Shown: positions 48,293 to 57,620 of the stretch, piece by piece
Numbering within the stretch: the stretch's first letter is position 1
How the letters are laid out: every line of letters begins with the position of its first letter
Origin: Gemmatimonadaceae bacterium
GTDB taxonomy: Bacteria; Gemmatimonadota; Gemmatimonadetes; Gemmatimonadales; Gemmatimonadaceae
DNA length: 64,000 nucleotides
Assembly: GCA_022843265.1 (NCBI GenBank)
Contig: JALHNZ010000008.1
Span: forward strand, 38,095-102,094
Reading direction: 5' to 3'
Made by a program: the position numbers and the translations under genes
The notes under the pieces: generated by a model
Database searches by the model: none
Told to the model about the DNA's origin: nothing
What the model saw: only the letters and a program-made list of their open reading frames with translations

Positions 48293-49473
48293 GCGCGCAG
48301 CGCGTCGGGGAGGACACGAACCAGCGCGTGCATTTCCTCTGGTGTGCCAATGCTGATACGCACCCAGTCGAGATACGGCGGAAAGGCGCGTCCAACCGTA
48401 AAGTTTTTCGCCGCGAGCGCTGCTTGCACAGTTGCAGTCGGGATTCCAGCGTGCACAAAAATGAAGTTCGCGTGCGACACCGATTGTTTCCTGCCCATTG
48501 TTTGCACAGCCGCGCGGAGGATTTCGCGACCCTCGGCGTTTTTTGTGCGGCAGAACTCCTGCCATTCCGTATCGGCCACGGCCGCGATTGCCGCGCGTGC
48601 AGCCAGTGCGTTTGGTACGCCGGTGGTGAATCCTTGCATGCGTGCGATAATATCGGGCCGCGCGATGGCAAATCCGATGCGACACCCCGCCAGTCCGTGG
48701 ATCTTGGACGCGGTACGCAGCACAATCACGTTCTCTCCTTTGACAACCAGATCGGTCATGCTGCGGTAGGACGGATCCGTGACGTAATCGTGATAGGCTT
48801 CATCGACGAGCACAGGCGTGCGTTTTGCGGTGCTCACCACGTAGTCGCGCAGTGTGGCGTCAGGCACCAGCGTGCCGGTGGGATTGTTCGGATTACACAC
48901 AAACACCAGGCCCACGCTCGAAACGAGCCGCTGATCCATGGCGTTCAGGTCGTGCACATGATCTTCCGTCAGCGGCACGCGATGTACGGTGAGTCCCATG
49001 TGTTCCGCGTACTGCGGCAATGCTTCGAAGGTGGGGTCGGCCGTGAGGATATCCGCACCTCGCATGCCGAAGGTGAGCGCGGCAATGCACAGCACTTCCC
49101 GCGAGCCCTGCGTGACCATGACACACTCGGCTGGCACGCCGGCGTACTTGGCGTAGGCGTCACGGAGGACGCGAATTGATGGGGTGCCATATTTGTTGTG
49201 CTCATCCCAGGCGTCGGTCATGGCCTGCCGAGCTCGGGGCGACATCCCGTACGGATTCTCGTTGGACTGCAGTCGCGCCGGACCCGCCACGTGTCGCTGT
49301 CGCTGTACTGCGCGTGCGTAGTCCTCAATGTCTCCCGGATCAGACCACGACACGGGCGCCGGCGCGGCGGGAAGCGCTCCCGGCAGGAGCAGCCCTGCGC
49401 CAACACCGAGCGAAGTGGTGCGCAACCAGGCACGACGGGAGAGCGGAGACGTCATTGTGGCGACCTCAGCCAT
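48289..49473 (-). CDS. class I/II PLP aminotransferase (HisC-like) with Tat signal
   Basis: SRRAWLRTTSLGVGAGLLLPGALPAAP; LQSNENPYGMSPRARQAM, CNPNNPTGT, RTASKIHGLAGCRIGFA. Confidence 0.88.
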   Translation of the reverse strand: MAEVATMTSPLSRRAWLRTTSLGVGAGLLLPGALPAAPAPVSWSDPGDIEDYARAVQRQRHVAGPARLQSNENPYGMSPRARQAMTDAWDEHNKYGTPSIRVLRDAYAKYAGVPAECVMVTQGSREVLCIAALTFGMRGADILTADPTFEALPQYAEHMGLTVHRVPLTEDHVHDLNAMDQRLVSSVGLVFVCNPNNPTGTLVPDATLRDYVVSTAKRTPVLVDEAYHDYVTDPSYRSMTDLVVKGENVIVLRTASKIHGLAGCRIGFAIARPDIIARMQGFTTGVPNALAARAAIAAVADTEWQEFCRTKNAEGREILRAAVQTMGRKQSVSHANFIFVHAGIPTATVQAALAAKNFTVGRAFPPYLDWVRISIGTPEEMHALVRVLPDALRA

Positions 49474-49671
49474 ACGGAGGGGGGATTTGCGGGCAAAGTG
49501 TGATCTACCGTGCCTGACTGCAATGTGCGACCTACTACCTTTCCCTCGCTAGCGTAGGATCAACTTTACGTCGAATTCTGTGATACCGGTCTCGTACAAT
49601 GCCTTGGCGTTGCGGCGATGATCGTGTGATGGCGATTCCGCAATCACAGTGCTTTCTACTTTCAGGCTCGC

Positions 49672-50091
49672 ATGTTCCGACCGTTTTCCATTGAGTGGGC
49701 AGACGCCTTTCGTGATGCCATCAACGCGGACGCCCAGTACGCGGCAGTCGCGAAGAGTTGGACGTGGCCAGTGGCGCTTGTGCTGGACGCCACGCCGTCG
49801 TACGGATATCCCCAGCCCGTTGCCGTGCAGTTCACGCTGGATCGTGGACACTGTTCCGCAGCCGTGATCATGCCGCCACACACCGTGAGCGCCACGTTTG
49901 TCTTGCGTGCTGATTATGAGACGTGGAAGGAAGTGGCGCGTGACGGTCTCGATCCCATCGTCGCCGTGACGCAGGGTCGAGTGAAGTTCACCGGCCCGCT
50001 CGGCACGTTGCTGATGCATGCCAAGGCCGCCTCGGCGTTGGTCGGTGCGGCGCGCGTTGTTCCTACCGCCTTCCCCGACGACCCAGAGTGA
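49672..50091 (+). CDS. SCP2 sterol-binding domain-like protein
   Basis: TFVLRADYETWKEVARDGLDPIVAVTQGRVKFTGPLGTLLMHAKAASALVG. Confidence 0.75.
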   Translation: MFRPFSIEWADAFRDAINADAQYAAVAKSWTWPVALVLDATPSYGYPQPVAVQFTLDRGHCSAAVIMPPHTVSATFVLRADYETWKEVARDGLDPIVAVTQGRVKFTGPLGTLLMHAKAASALVGAARVVPTAFPDDPE

Positions 50092-51020
50092 CACCGACTG
50101 CCGGAGCGGAGAGTACGAAGCCACCGCAGTGGCAGCTCGTGCTTGCGTTCCTTTGCATTTATGTCGTGTGGGGCAGCACCTATCTCGCGATGAAGTTCGC
50201 GGTGGATACGATTCCACCGTTCCTGATGGGTGCGACGCGGTTTTTGATTGCGGGCGGCCTGCTGGTCGCCTGGAGCGTGTGGCGCGGCCGCGCGCAGGTG
50301 AGCCGAGCCGCGTTGCAAAGCGCGGCCATTGTGGGCGGACTGTTGCTGTTCTGGGGCAATGGATCGGTTGCCTGGTCAGCGCAGCGTGTCCCGTCCGGCA
50401 TGATGTCGCTGCTCGTGGCGACGGTACCGCTCTACATGGTGCTGATCGAAGGGGCGCGCGGGCGAAAACCAACGTTCGCGCAGCTGGTGGGCGTGGCGAT
50501 CGGTCTTGTTGGCGTGAGTCTGCTGGTGTTGCCAGCCGACGGTTCGTGGCGAAATGCGCCGGTTGATCCAGTTGGTGCGGCGGTGTTGGCGCTGGGTTCG
50601 TTCGCGTGGACGGCGGGTTCGCTGTACTCGCGCACCGCAACACAAGCGCCGTATGCACCAATGGCAAGTGGTTTGCAAATGCTGTGCGGCGGAGCCATGC
50701 TGCTGGTGCTCGGCATTGCATCGGGTGAGACGGCGCGTCTTTCGCTCGACCTGATGTCGCCGCGCTCCATGTGGGCGGTTGCGTATCTCATTGTGTTCGG
50801 CTCGCTGGTCGGCTTCAGCACGTACATGTGGTTATTGCAGAAGGCCAGTCCAAGCGCGGTGGGTACGTACGCGTATGTGAACCCGGCGGTTGCTGTGTTG
50901 CTTGGCGTTGTGCTGGCCGGAGAAAAAGTGCCGGCACGTGGCGTGCTCGCCATGTCGGTGATTGTGGGCGGCGTGGCGCTGGTATCACTGGCGCCGAAAC
51001 GTGGAGCTCGGCGCACGTAA
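50088..51020 (+). CDS. EamA/DMT family transporter
   Basis: VVWGSTYLAMKFAVDTIPPFLMGATRFLIAGG; 10-TM pattern; ASPSAVGTYAYVNPAVAVLLG. Confidence 0.93.
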   Translation: MTPTAGAESTKPPQWQLVLAFLCIYVVWGSTYLAMKFAVDTIPPFLMGATRFLIAGGLLVAWSVWRGRAQVSRAALQSAAIVGGLLLFWGNGSVAWSAQRVPSGMMSLLVATVPLYMVLIEGARGRKPTFAQLVGVAIGLVGVSLLVLPADGSWRNAPVDPVGAAVLALGSFAWTAGSLYSRTATQAPYAPMASGLQMLCGGAMLLVLGIASGETARLSLDLMSPRSMWAVAYLIVFGSLVGFSTYMWLLQKASPSAVGTYAYVNPAVAVLLGVVLAGEKVPARGVLAMSVIVGGVALVSLAPKRGARRT

Positions 51021-51024
51021 CGCG

Positions 51025-51741
51025 TTAGCTGGTTTGCAACGCTTTCGTGAACGCACGAATGCGCGCGGCGTTCGTTCCAACATCGCTGCGACCAACGCGT
51101 GACATGGAACGCACATCAATGCGCGATCCGGTTTGATCTGCGCGAATGCGCACGATCACATCGTCTTTGAAGCCGAACCATGTGGTGGTGGCAGTTGCTT
51201 CGATGCGGCCGCCGGCCGAGTCCGCGTCAACGACTTCCCACCCCATTGCTGTGGCGGCGGACAGCGCGTTGCGAAACGCCTCCGGTGGTGCGTCGCGGAC
51301 GATAATCGGCCGGACGTCGGGGTATGCGGCTGCCTGCAGCGCGGCAATACTGTCACCGGCGTACCGGGAGCCGTTGGGGGCGCTGTCTCGCGCCGGCAAG
51401 AGCGCCATAAATAGCGGTGGATCCGCGCTGTCGGTGGTGATGTCGTGAATTGGCGGAACGGATCGCGCGGTGCGCGAGAAGCTCCATGGTACGAAAAACG
51501 TGACGGCGCCAAGTACAAGCGCGAGCAGCGGGCCCGCGAGCTTCGTACCGCGCGGCCTGGTGAGCAGCATCGCGAGCACCGCCACGATGCTGGCAGCGAT
51601 ACCCACGTAGGCGGAGTATCGAAGCATCAGGAGACCGGTCCGGAAATCCCACAGGCCGAGTCGGGTTCCGGTGCCAGAGGCGAGCAACATGCCAACGCCG
51701 ATCGCGGCTGTACTGAGCGCCACTGTGCGCAGCCAATTCAT
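51025..51741 (-). CDS. DUF1499 domain membrane protein
   Basis: TTWFGFKDDVIVRIRADQTGSRIDVRSMSRVGRSDVGTNAARIRAF. Confidence 0.9.
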   Translation of the reverse strand: MNWLRTVALSTAAIGVGMLLASGTGTRLGLWDFRTGLLMLRYSAYVGIAASIVAVLAMLLTRPRGTKLAGPLLALVLGAVTFFVPWSFSRTARSVPPIHDITTDSADPPLFMALLPARDSAPNGSRYAGDSIAALQAAAYPDVRPIIVRDAPPEAFRNALSAATAMGWEVVDADSAGGRIEATATTTWFGFKDDVIVRIRADQTGSRIDVRSMSRVGRSDVGTNAARIRAFTKALQTS

Positions 51742-51857
51742 GAGAGTACTCCTGACATGACGTAAGTGAGACGCGCGCAGGTCGAAACCGCGGCGCCGGC
51801 CATTCCGTAGATTATGCTGCAGGTCTTTACACCACTGCCCTTCACAATGGGACGGCG

Positions 51858-52217
51858 ATGCAGAACCACATCAGAATTGTAGCGCTTGGCAACATGGCGC
51901 TCGGCGCTCTCGGAATCGTTGGCGCGATTCTTTTCATGCTCGGATTCAGCGTGGCCGGCCTGGCCAGCGGTGAGCTTGCAGGCGGAATTGTGCTCGGCTC
52001 AATCGGTGTGATTGGCGGCGCGTTCATCGCCGTGTACTCCCTGCCGCAGTTTATTGGCGGCCTTGGACTATTGGCGCGCAAGAACTGGGCGCGTTACGTG
52101 CTCATGGTAACGTCAGCGCTGTCGCTGTTCGGATTTCCGATCGGCACGATCCTTGGCGGTTACTCGCTCTGGGTGCTCACGAACAACGACACCAAGATGC
52201 TCACGTCTGGCTCGTAA
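51858..52217 (+). CDS. small membrane protein
   Basis: Hydrophobic ORF, LLARKNWARYVLMVTSALSLFGFPIGTILGGYSLWVL. Confidence 0.7.
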   Translation: MQNHIRIVALGNMALGALGIVGAILFMLGFSVAGLASGELAGGIVLGSIGVIGGAFIAVYSLPQFIGGLGLLARKNWARYVLMVTSALSLFGFPIGTILGGYSLWVLTNNDTKMLTSGS

Positions 52218-52256
52218 AGTGTTTTGAGCGTTTTGTGTGAAGCGGCGCCCGTTGCC

Positions 52257-53654
52257 TTAGCGACGGGCGCCGTTTGCAAAATATTCGGTGGCCAACTGCT
52301 CGATCGCAGCCGCCATGCGATCAAGCGGATGCGTTCCGTTGCTGCACCACGGCAGGCCCATGCTGCTGCGCACGGCGCCATCTACGGAGAACTCCACGCG
52401 CAGTGATTCGCGCAGATTCCCAACCGATGTGCACAGACTCCCTTGCAAGCGCACCATCGCCGGGAGCGATGCGAGGTCAAGCGAGACGATAAGCTGTTGT
52501 ATACGCGTCACGTGCGCGGCGGAAACGTGCGCCGTATCGTTGGGCGTGCTCCCACTCGTGGCCTGCAGCCACCGGCGAAGTCGACCATCGGTCGCGAGCT
52601 CAATGCGCGTTTGCTGACACGTAGGCAAGCAGCGCACCCGCTGCACCGCCACCACAAGATCCGTCGTCGCGATATCGCTGTTTACCACGGTGGCGTATGC
52701 GTCGCGCGCCTCGGCCTCACTCGTGATTGACGCAGGCGTCGCCGCACTCGCCGCCGCCGTCGCCGCTGTACTCGCCGCTGTACCGGCCGCTGTACCGGCC
52801 ACCGCCGGTGCGCTGCCTGCAAACCGACGCTGCGACACGGGCGCGGCGGGTACAACCGGCAGTGCCAGAATGGATGGACGCTGCGCCGGATCCGCCGCCA
52901 CGCGACCGCCGGTGCGCTCCAGCGGGGAGGCCATTGATTCCGGTGGTGGTATGAGTGCACGCGCGCGACTCTGAAGCGCCGCGTCTGACTCAGACGCCTT
53001 GGCGGCACTTCGATTTGCCGTCACGGCGAGCTCTGCCGATGTGTTCGCCACGTTGCCTGGCACGGGCGCACGTTGCGGCGCCACCGCTGGCATATCACGA
53101 CTCGCCTCAGCTCGCGCGACGTCGGGTGTTTGGGGAGCGGCAAGACTCCGCGACGCTGAATCGGGCGCCGCAGCATCGGGCGCCGCAGCATCAGACAGAA
53201 CGGTCGCGGGCGCACTGGCATCGGGACGGCGGATTTCCGGCGCCGCGATTTCGCGCACCGACACCGGCTCGCGGTTCGCAACGAACACGCCGGTCACGCC
53301 GATCATGAGCAGGGCGGCAATGCTGCCCCACCGTGTCCACGCCATCGGCTTGCGTTGCCGTGCCGTGACGGTGGATGCGGAGCGCTCGTTCGCGTGATTG
53401 GCAGGCACGGACGCGGCCACGGGCAACACATCCGCGGGCACGCTATCGAGCGCGCCCAGAATGCGCGACGACGCCGCGATCAACCCTCGCGCTTCAGCAA
53501 CGCGCGCCGCGAACTCCCGATTAGAGAGCACCAGCGCGTCATACTGCGCGCTTGTGGTGGCGTCGAGCTGCCCATCAAGCCACTCGTGGATCATGCCTTC
53601 GTCTGGCAGCAGGCCGTCATCGAGCGTGCTGCGTGTGAGATCATCCTGCGACAT
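52257..53654 (-). CDS. putative membrane-spanning anti-sigma factor
   Basis: Start overlaps the sigma-factor stop; EWLDGQLDATTSAQYDALVLSNREFAARVAEARG; single TM; Ala-rich linker; Cys-containing C-terminal domain. Confidence 0.75.
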   Translation of the reverse strand: MSQDDLTRSTLDDGLLPDEGMIHEWLDGQLDATTSAQYDALVLSNREFAARVAEARGLIAASSRILGALDSVPADVLPVAASVPANHANERSASTVTARQRKPMAWTRWGSIAALLMIGVTGVFVANREPVSVREIAAPEIRRPDASAPATVLSDAAAPDAAAPDSASRSLAAPQTPDVARAEASRDMPAVAPQRAPVPGNVANTSAELAVTANRSAAKASESDAALQSRARALIPPPESMASPLERTGGRVAADPAQRPSILALPVVPAAPVSQRRFAGSAPAVAGTAAGTAASTAATAAASAATPASITSEAEARDAYATVVNSDIATTDLVVAVQRVRCLPTCQQTRIELATDGRLRRWLQATSGSTPNDTAHVSAAHVTRIQQLIVSLDLASLPAMVRLQGSLCTSVGNLRESLRVEFSVDGAVRSSMGLPWCSNGTHPLDRMAAAIEQLATEYFANGARR

Positions 53655-54156
53655 GGTCCCGCCCCTCCGCGCTCTGTTGCAGCGCTTCATAGTGCTCAGC
53701 GAGACGCCGGCGCGCTCGCGATAGTGTGGTGCCGACCGAACTGCGTGTGATGTCGAGCGCCGAAGCAATTTCGTCGTAGTCGAGTCCTTCTTCGCGCATC
53801 AACAACGCCAGCCGGTCCCGTTCGACGAGTGCGTCAATCGCTTTGCGTGCAAACGCGCGTGACTCATCGCGCTCCATTGACGTGACTTCCGGTTCAACGA
53901 CGCGATCCCGTTCTTCGTTGGCGAGCAGTTCGAGACGCGCGCGCTGCCGTGACGCCTTGCGCGCATCATCACGCACCAGATTTGTGGCAACCGCAAACAA
54001 CCAGGAGCGCTCGCTGGTCAGTGACTCCTGGCGAAGCGCGCGCAGGAACGTTTCCTGCGCGATCTCCTCCGCCCAATCACGATCGCCCAATCGTCGCGTG
54101 AGATACCGCACGAGCGGTTGGTGATACAGTCGGAACAGTCGGTCGACGTCTTCCAT
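53641..54156 (-). CDS. ECF-type RNA polymerase sigma factor
   Basis: LFRLYHQPLVRYLTRRLGDRDWAEEIAQETFLRAL and LDYDEIASALDITRSSVGTTLSRARRRL. Confidence 0.93.
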   Translation of the reverse strand: MEDVDRLFRLYHQPLVRYLTRRLGDRDWAEEIAQETFLRALRQESLTSERSWLFAVATNLVRDDARKASRQRARLELLANEERDRVVEPEVTSMERDESRAFARKAIDALVERDRLALLMREEGLDYDEIASALDITRSSVGTTLSRARRRLAEHYEALQQSAEGRDHVAG

Positions 54157-54199
54157 GACTGCTGCTACCCGCGTTGGGTGAACGTGATGCACACAGGAA

Positions 54200-56464
54200 C
54201 TACCATCGCTCCACCAGCTGCCGAATCGCAGCAGCATCCAGCTGCTCTACGCCGTCGGGTGTGACTTCCACCAACGCGCGGTTTCCTCGCACTCTGACAC
54301 GATCGCCGAGTGCCATGGCTTCGCGAAGACCCGGCACCGCGTTCGCAAGCGCCATCCAGGCCGCGCTGAACGGCTTCACGCGAATCGTGTGTTCAGGTTT
54401 CCATGACCGATCACCAATCAGCCGACGATCCGTCCACACCGAATCAACCAGATCAAACAAGCGGCCATCAACCACTCGTGCACGGCCGGCATCGGCGTCA
54501 CGCTCGCCCAGCATTTGATCTGCCGCAGACATGGTGACTACGGCGCGCTGTTCGGAAGCGCGACGCGCCGATTCAAAGGCGACGGCCGGTGCGGCCGCGT
54601 TGCCCGCCTTGGCGCTCATGTCCGATGACGACGGCGCACTCATCAGTCGACCCCCCGCGGCGCCGGTACCGCGCGTGCGCTGCGCCACCACCGCGTTCGG
54701 TTCGAGCACCAGATACGATGTGAGCGGCGTCGGTATGCCAAAGCGCTCGCCCAACAGTCGCAGCTCATTGTCAATCTCGGCGTTCGGGCCGCTGCGTCGC
54801 CGTTCCGTGTCGAGCGCCGCCACACGCTGCACGGCCCACAACCGCGGTACAAAAGCGTTCGTGCTATCGCGCGCACCAAACTGATAGTCGGATTGTATGA
54901 CGCGTGTCTCGCCGCCACTGGTGCCGGAGATACGCACGCGCCCCGTAGATGATCCATTGTAGCGCGCCAGAAACACCAGTTCCTGACCGGCCATGAGATC
55001 CATGCCGTACGGCGCGTACAGCTGACGCAGTTGTCCGCCATCCAGGTGCACACGCACGTTGGAGAGAAGCGGCGCGGCCAGTCGCTGCGCAACCAGCGCC
55101 ACCGCGCGTTCAACCGATTCATCAGGCCGTACGAAGTGCGCCGCACCGCGCGCGCCGAGTGCGATCTGTTCGACCAATGACGCATCAACGTCTTCGCCCA
55201 CACCAAACGTGAACACGCGGGCGTCTCCGCGCCACACGCTGGTGCTATCAAGAATGGCAACGGAACGCAATCCATTGGTGGGTTGCCCGTCCGTGATGAG
55301 CAGAACGAGCGGCAATCGCGCATCGTCACGAGCCCGCTCGGATTTTGCTGTGAGCGCTTCACGCATCGCATCGCCGATATTCGTTCCACCACGCGCCTCC
55401 AGTGCATCAAGCCAGTTGCGCGCGCGGCGCACATTGGCGGGTGTCGCGTCAATGAGGGCGGGGGATTGCGCGGTAATCTCATCCGAGAAAGCAATCAGTC
55501 GAAAGCGATCATTCGGCTGCAGCGATGACAGCAACGCGTTGCCGGCCGCGATGGCCTGCGTCAGTTTTGTGCCCTGCATGCTGCCAGACACATCAAGCAC
55601 GAGCGAGATGTCGCGCGGCATGGGCCGCGGCGTTTCGCGTGGCGGCGATACAATGACGAGCGCATGACGCTCACCACGTGCGCTGTGCGTGAGCACCGTG
55701 ACACCAGCCGCACGACCAGCGCCGCGAACCGGCAGGTACGCCACCACGTCGCCCGCACGACCGGTCAGCGCGACATCCCGCACGCTGCGATCGCCGGTGT
55801 TGGAACGGGTCTTCACGCTATGCGTAGGCGACCACGGCGTTCCGAGACTGTCGTTGCTCCACCGAATGCGAAACGTGCCGGTCGCGCGTTCGTCGCGCGG
55901 ATCATCGACTCCAACCAACGTTCCGCGCACACGCAGTGCATCACCCTCGCGTGGCAAAACATGCCGATGTTTCACCACGACTGTGCGTCGTTCTCCCGCG
56001 CGAAACGGGAAGATGCGAGTGCGGACCATGCCAAGTCCGGCCCACTCCACCAGTGCGGGATCGCGCAGTTCCCGCACAATGCGCTCGTACGTGGCTTTGG
56101 CGCGCGCCGCGTCGAGCACTTCGCCGGCCACCAGCTCGCCGTCAATCTCCAGTCGCAATTCTTCGAACGCCGCGCCGTGCGGAAGTGGGAACAGAAAATC
56201 CGCTTCGCCAACGGTTGCGCCGCGGTTCTCAAAGGTTTCGGTCACGGTGGTCTGCGCGATTCGACCGCTGATATCGATGACCGTGCTCGTCGCAACGCGG
56301 GCAACACTTGGTGTGCATTGCCGCGAAGGGCGCTCCATGGGCTGCGGCTGCGGTCGTGGCACACTGCACGAGGCGACCACGCGCCCCTGTGCCACAACTT
56401 TTGCGGTTGGTATCAGGGGCAACGCAGCGGCAGCGAGCAGAGCGAAAATCAGAGGGCGAGTCAT
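54200..56464 (-). CDS. VIT and VWA domain secreted protein
   Basis: VIT: TTVTETFENRGATVGEADFLFPLPHGAAFEELRLEIDGELV; VWA MIDAS DVSGSMQGTKL. Confidence 0.93.
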   Translation of the reverse strand: MTRPLIFALLAAAALPLIPTAKVVAQGRVVASCSVPRPQPQPMERPSRQCTPSVARVATSTVIDISGRIAQTTVTETFENRGATVGEADFLFPLPHGAAFEELRLEIDGELVAGEVLDAARAKATYERIVRELRDPALVEWAGLGMVRTRIFPFRAGERRTVVVKHRHVLPREGDALRVRGTLVGVDDPRDERATGTFRIRWSNDSLGTPWSPTHSVKTRSNTGDRSVRDVALTGRAGDVVAYLPVRGAGRAAGVTVLTHSARGERHALVIVSPPRETPRPMPRDISLVLDVSGSMQGTKLTQAIAAGNALLSSLQPNDRFRLIAFSDEITAQSPALIDATPANVRRARNWLDALEARGGTNIGDAMREALTAKSERARDDARLPLVLLITDGQPTNGLRSVAILDSTSVWRGDARVFTFGVGEDVDASLVEQIALGARGAAHFVRPDESVERAVALVAQRLAAPLLSNVRVHLDGGQLRQLYAPYGMDLMAGQELVFLARYNGSSTGRVRISGTSGGETRVIQSDYQFGARDSTNAFVPRLWAVQRVAALDTERRRSGPNAEIDNELRLLGERFGIPTPLTSYLVLEPNAVVAQRTRGTGAAGGRLMSAPSSSDMSAKAGNAAAPAVAFESARRASEQRAVVTMSAADQMLGERDADAGRARVVDGRLFDLVDSVWTDRRLIGDRSWKPEHTIRVKPFSAAWMALANAVPGLREAMALGDRVRVRGNRALVEVTPDGVEQLDAAAIRQLVERW

Positions 56465-56579
56465 GGCGTTCTCCGGTTGTGGACAACCAAGCAGGGTTAT
56501 CCGGGAGACGCCATGAGCGCCGACGCTTGCACATCACATCTCCGCTCGGCCGCCGGGGGCCGATTCACGACGCGCTGAT

Positions 56580-57458
56580 TTATCGCTGACGCGCGGGCTC
56601 GAAGCTGCGTTCGACCACGTGAACCGGAACAGCGCTCTCCACGGCGGTCGTCACCGTCTGCTGCACCGTGCCATTGTCGCGACGGGCGGCCCAGCCGAGG
56701 CGAAATGGCGAGGGCGCACTGCGCAGCGCCGCCAGCTGCAGTCTGCGTGCTACGATTTCTGCGGCACGGTCGTCGGCGTCGGGGAGTACCACCACGAGCA
56801 GGTCCGGGGCGGCGCGCACGATGACTTCCGATGAGCGAATGTGCCGAAGCAGAAAACGTGCCATACGTTCGAGGCGTGTGTTGAGCAGCGCGCGCTGTTC
56901 GACCGTCTCAGAAAAATCATCCTGCGGCATGTGCACCACGCACACGCCGACGCGCGAGTCCGCGCGCTGCTGCAACTCACCAGTCAGCAGATCGAGGTAG
57001 TCGGCGGTGTACGCGCCCGTCGCGGCATCGCGCGTGTGAGAATCGCTGCGATCGTTCAGTTCGCGCGCCGGTGTGACGCTGACGTCAATCACAACGCCAT
57101 GATACGTGATGACGCCGTCGTCAGTGCGCGCGTAGCAGGTGTCAAGCAGCGTTCGCACGGTCCCGTCGCCGCGCTCGACCTCGCGGGTGAACTCTCGGAC
57201 CACGCCGTCACGCGCCAGCGCCTGCATTTCGGCCTGCCACTGGTCGACAGACCGCAGGCGATCACGAACAGGTTGCCGAGCGGCACCGGCGATGTCTGCC
57301 ACACCCAACAGATCCAGAGCCACGGGATTGGCGTCGATGACGACGCCTGACTCGTCCATGATGTACACGCCTTCGCGCAGGTAGCGGACGAGCTCGGAGA
57401 GCGACACACCGTCACTGAAGCGGCGGGCCGAAGTATTGCTGGAGTCACGACGTGCCAT
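56580..57458 (-). CDS. PAS domain protein with degenerate GGDEF-like C-terminus
   Basis: PAS: LREGVYIMDESGVVIDANPVALDLLGVADI; C-terminus DAATGAYTADYLDLL...VIVRAAPDLLVVVLPDADDRAAEIVARRL. Confidence 0.75.
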   Translation of the reverse strand: MARRDSSNTSARRFSDGVSLSELVRYLREGVYIMDESGVVIDANPVALDLLGVADIAGAARQPVRDRLRSVDQWQAEMQALARDGVVREFTREVERGDGTVRTLLDTCYARTDDGVITYHGVVIDVSVTPARELNDRSDSHTRDAATGAYTADYLDLLTGELQQRADSRVGVCVVHMPQDDFSETVEQRALLNTRLERMARFLLRHIRSSEVIVRAAPDLLVVVLPDADDRAAEIVARRLQLAALRSAPSPFRLGWAARRDNGTVQQTVTTAVESAVPVHVVERSFEPARQR

Positions 57459-57620
57459 CGAGAGAGCCCCTGCCGGTTGGAGACGTTGGCGAATGTGGCA
57501 CCTTCAGCGGTTTGGCGCGAGGGGATTTTTGCATTCCACGCCCTGCTGTACACCGACCGAATCCGTTTCGTTACGAACGACTCTCTGGCGGTCGGCGTCG
57601 ATGCGCGGTAGGCTGCATTC

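Noticed and set aside
47861-49179. plus-strand ORFs of 302 and 300 aa
   Set aside because: Antisense to the gamma-glutamylcyclotransferase-like and aminotransferase genes, which carry clear family motifs.
49549-50721. 390-aa minus-strand ORF
   Set aside because: Antisense to SCP2-like and EamA genes; shadow ORF composition.
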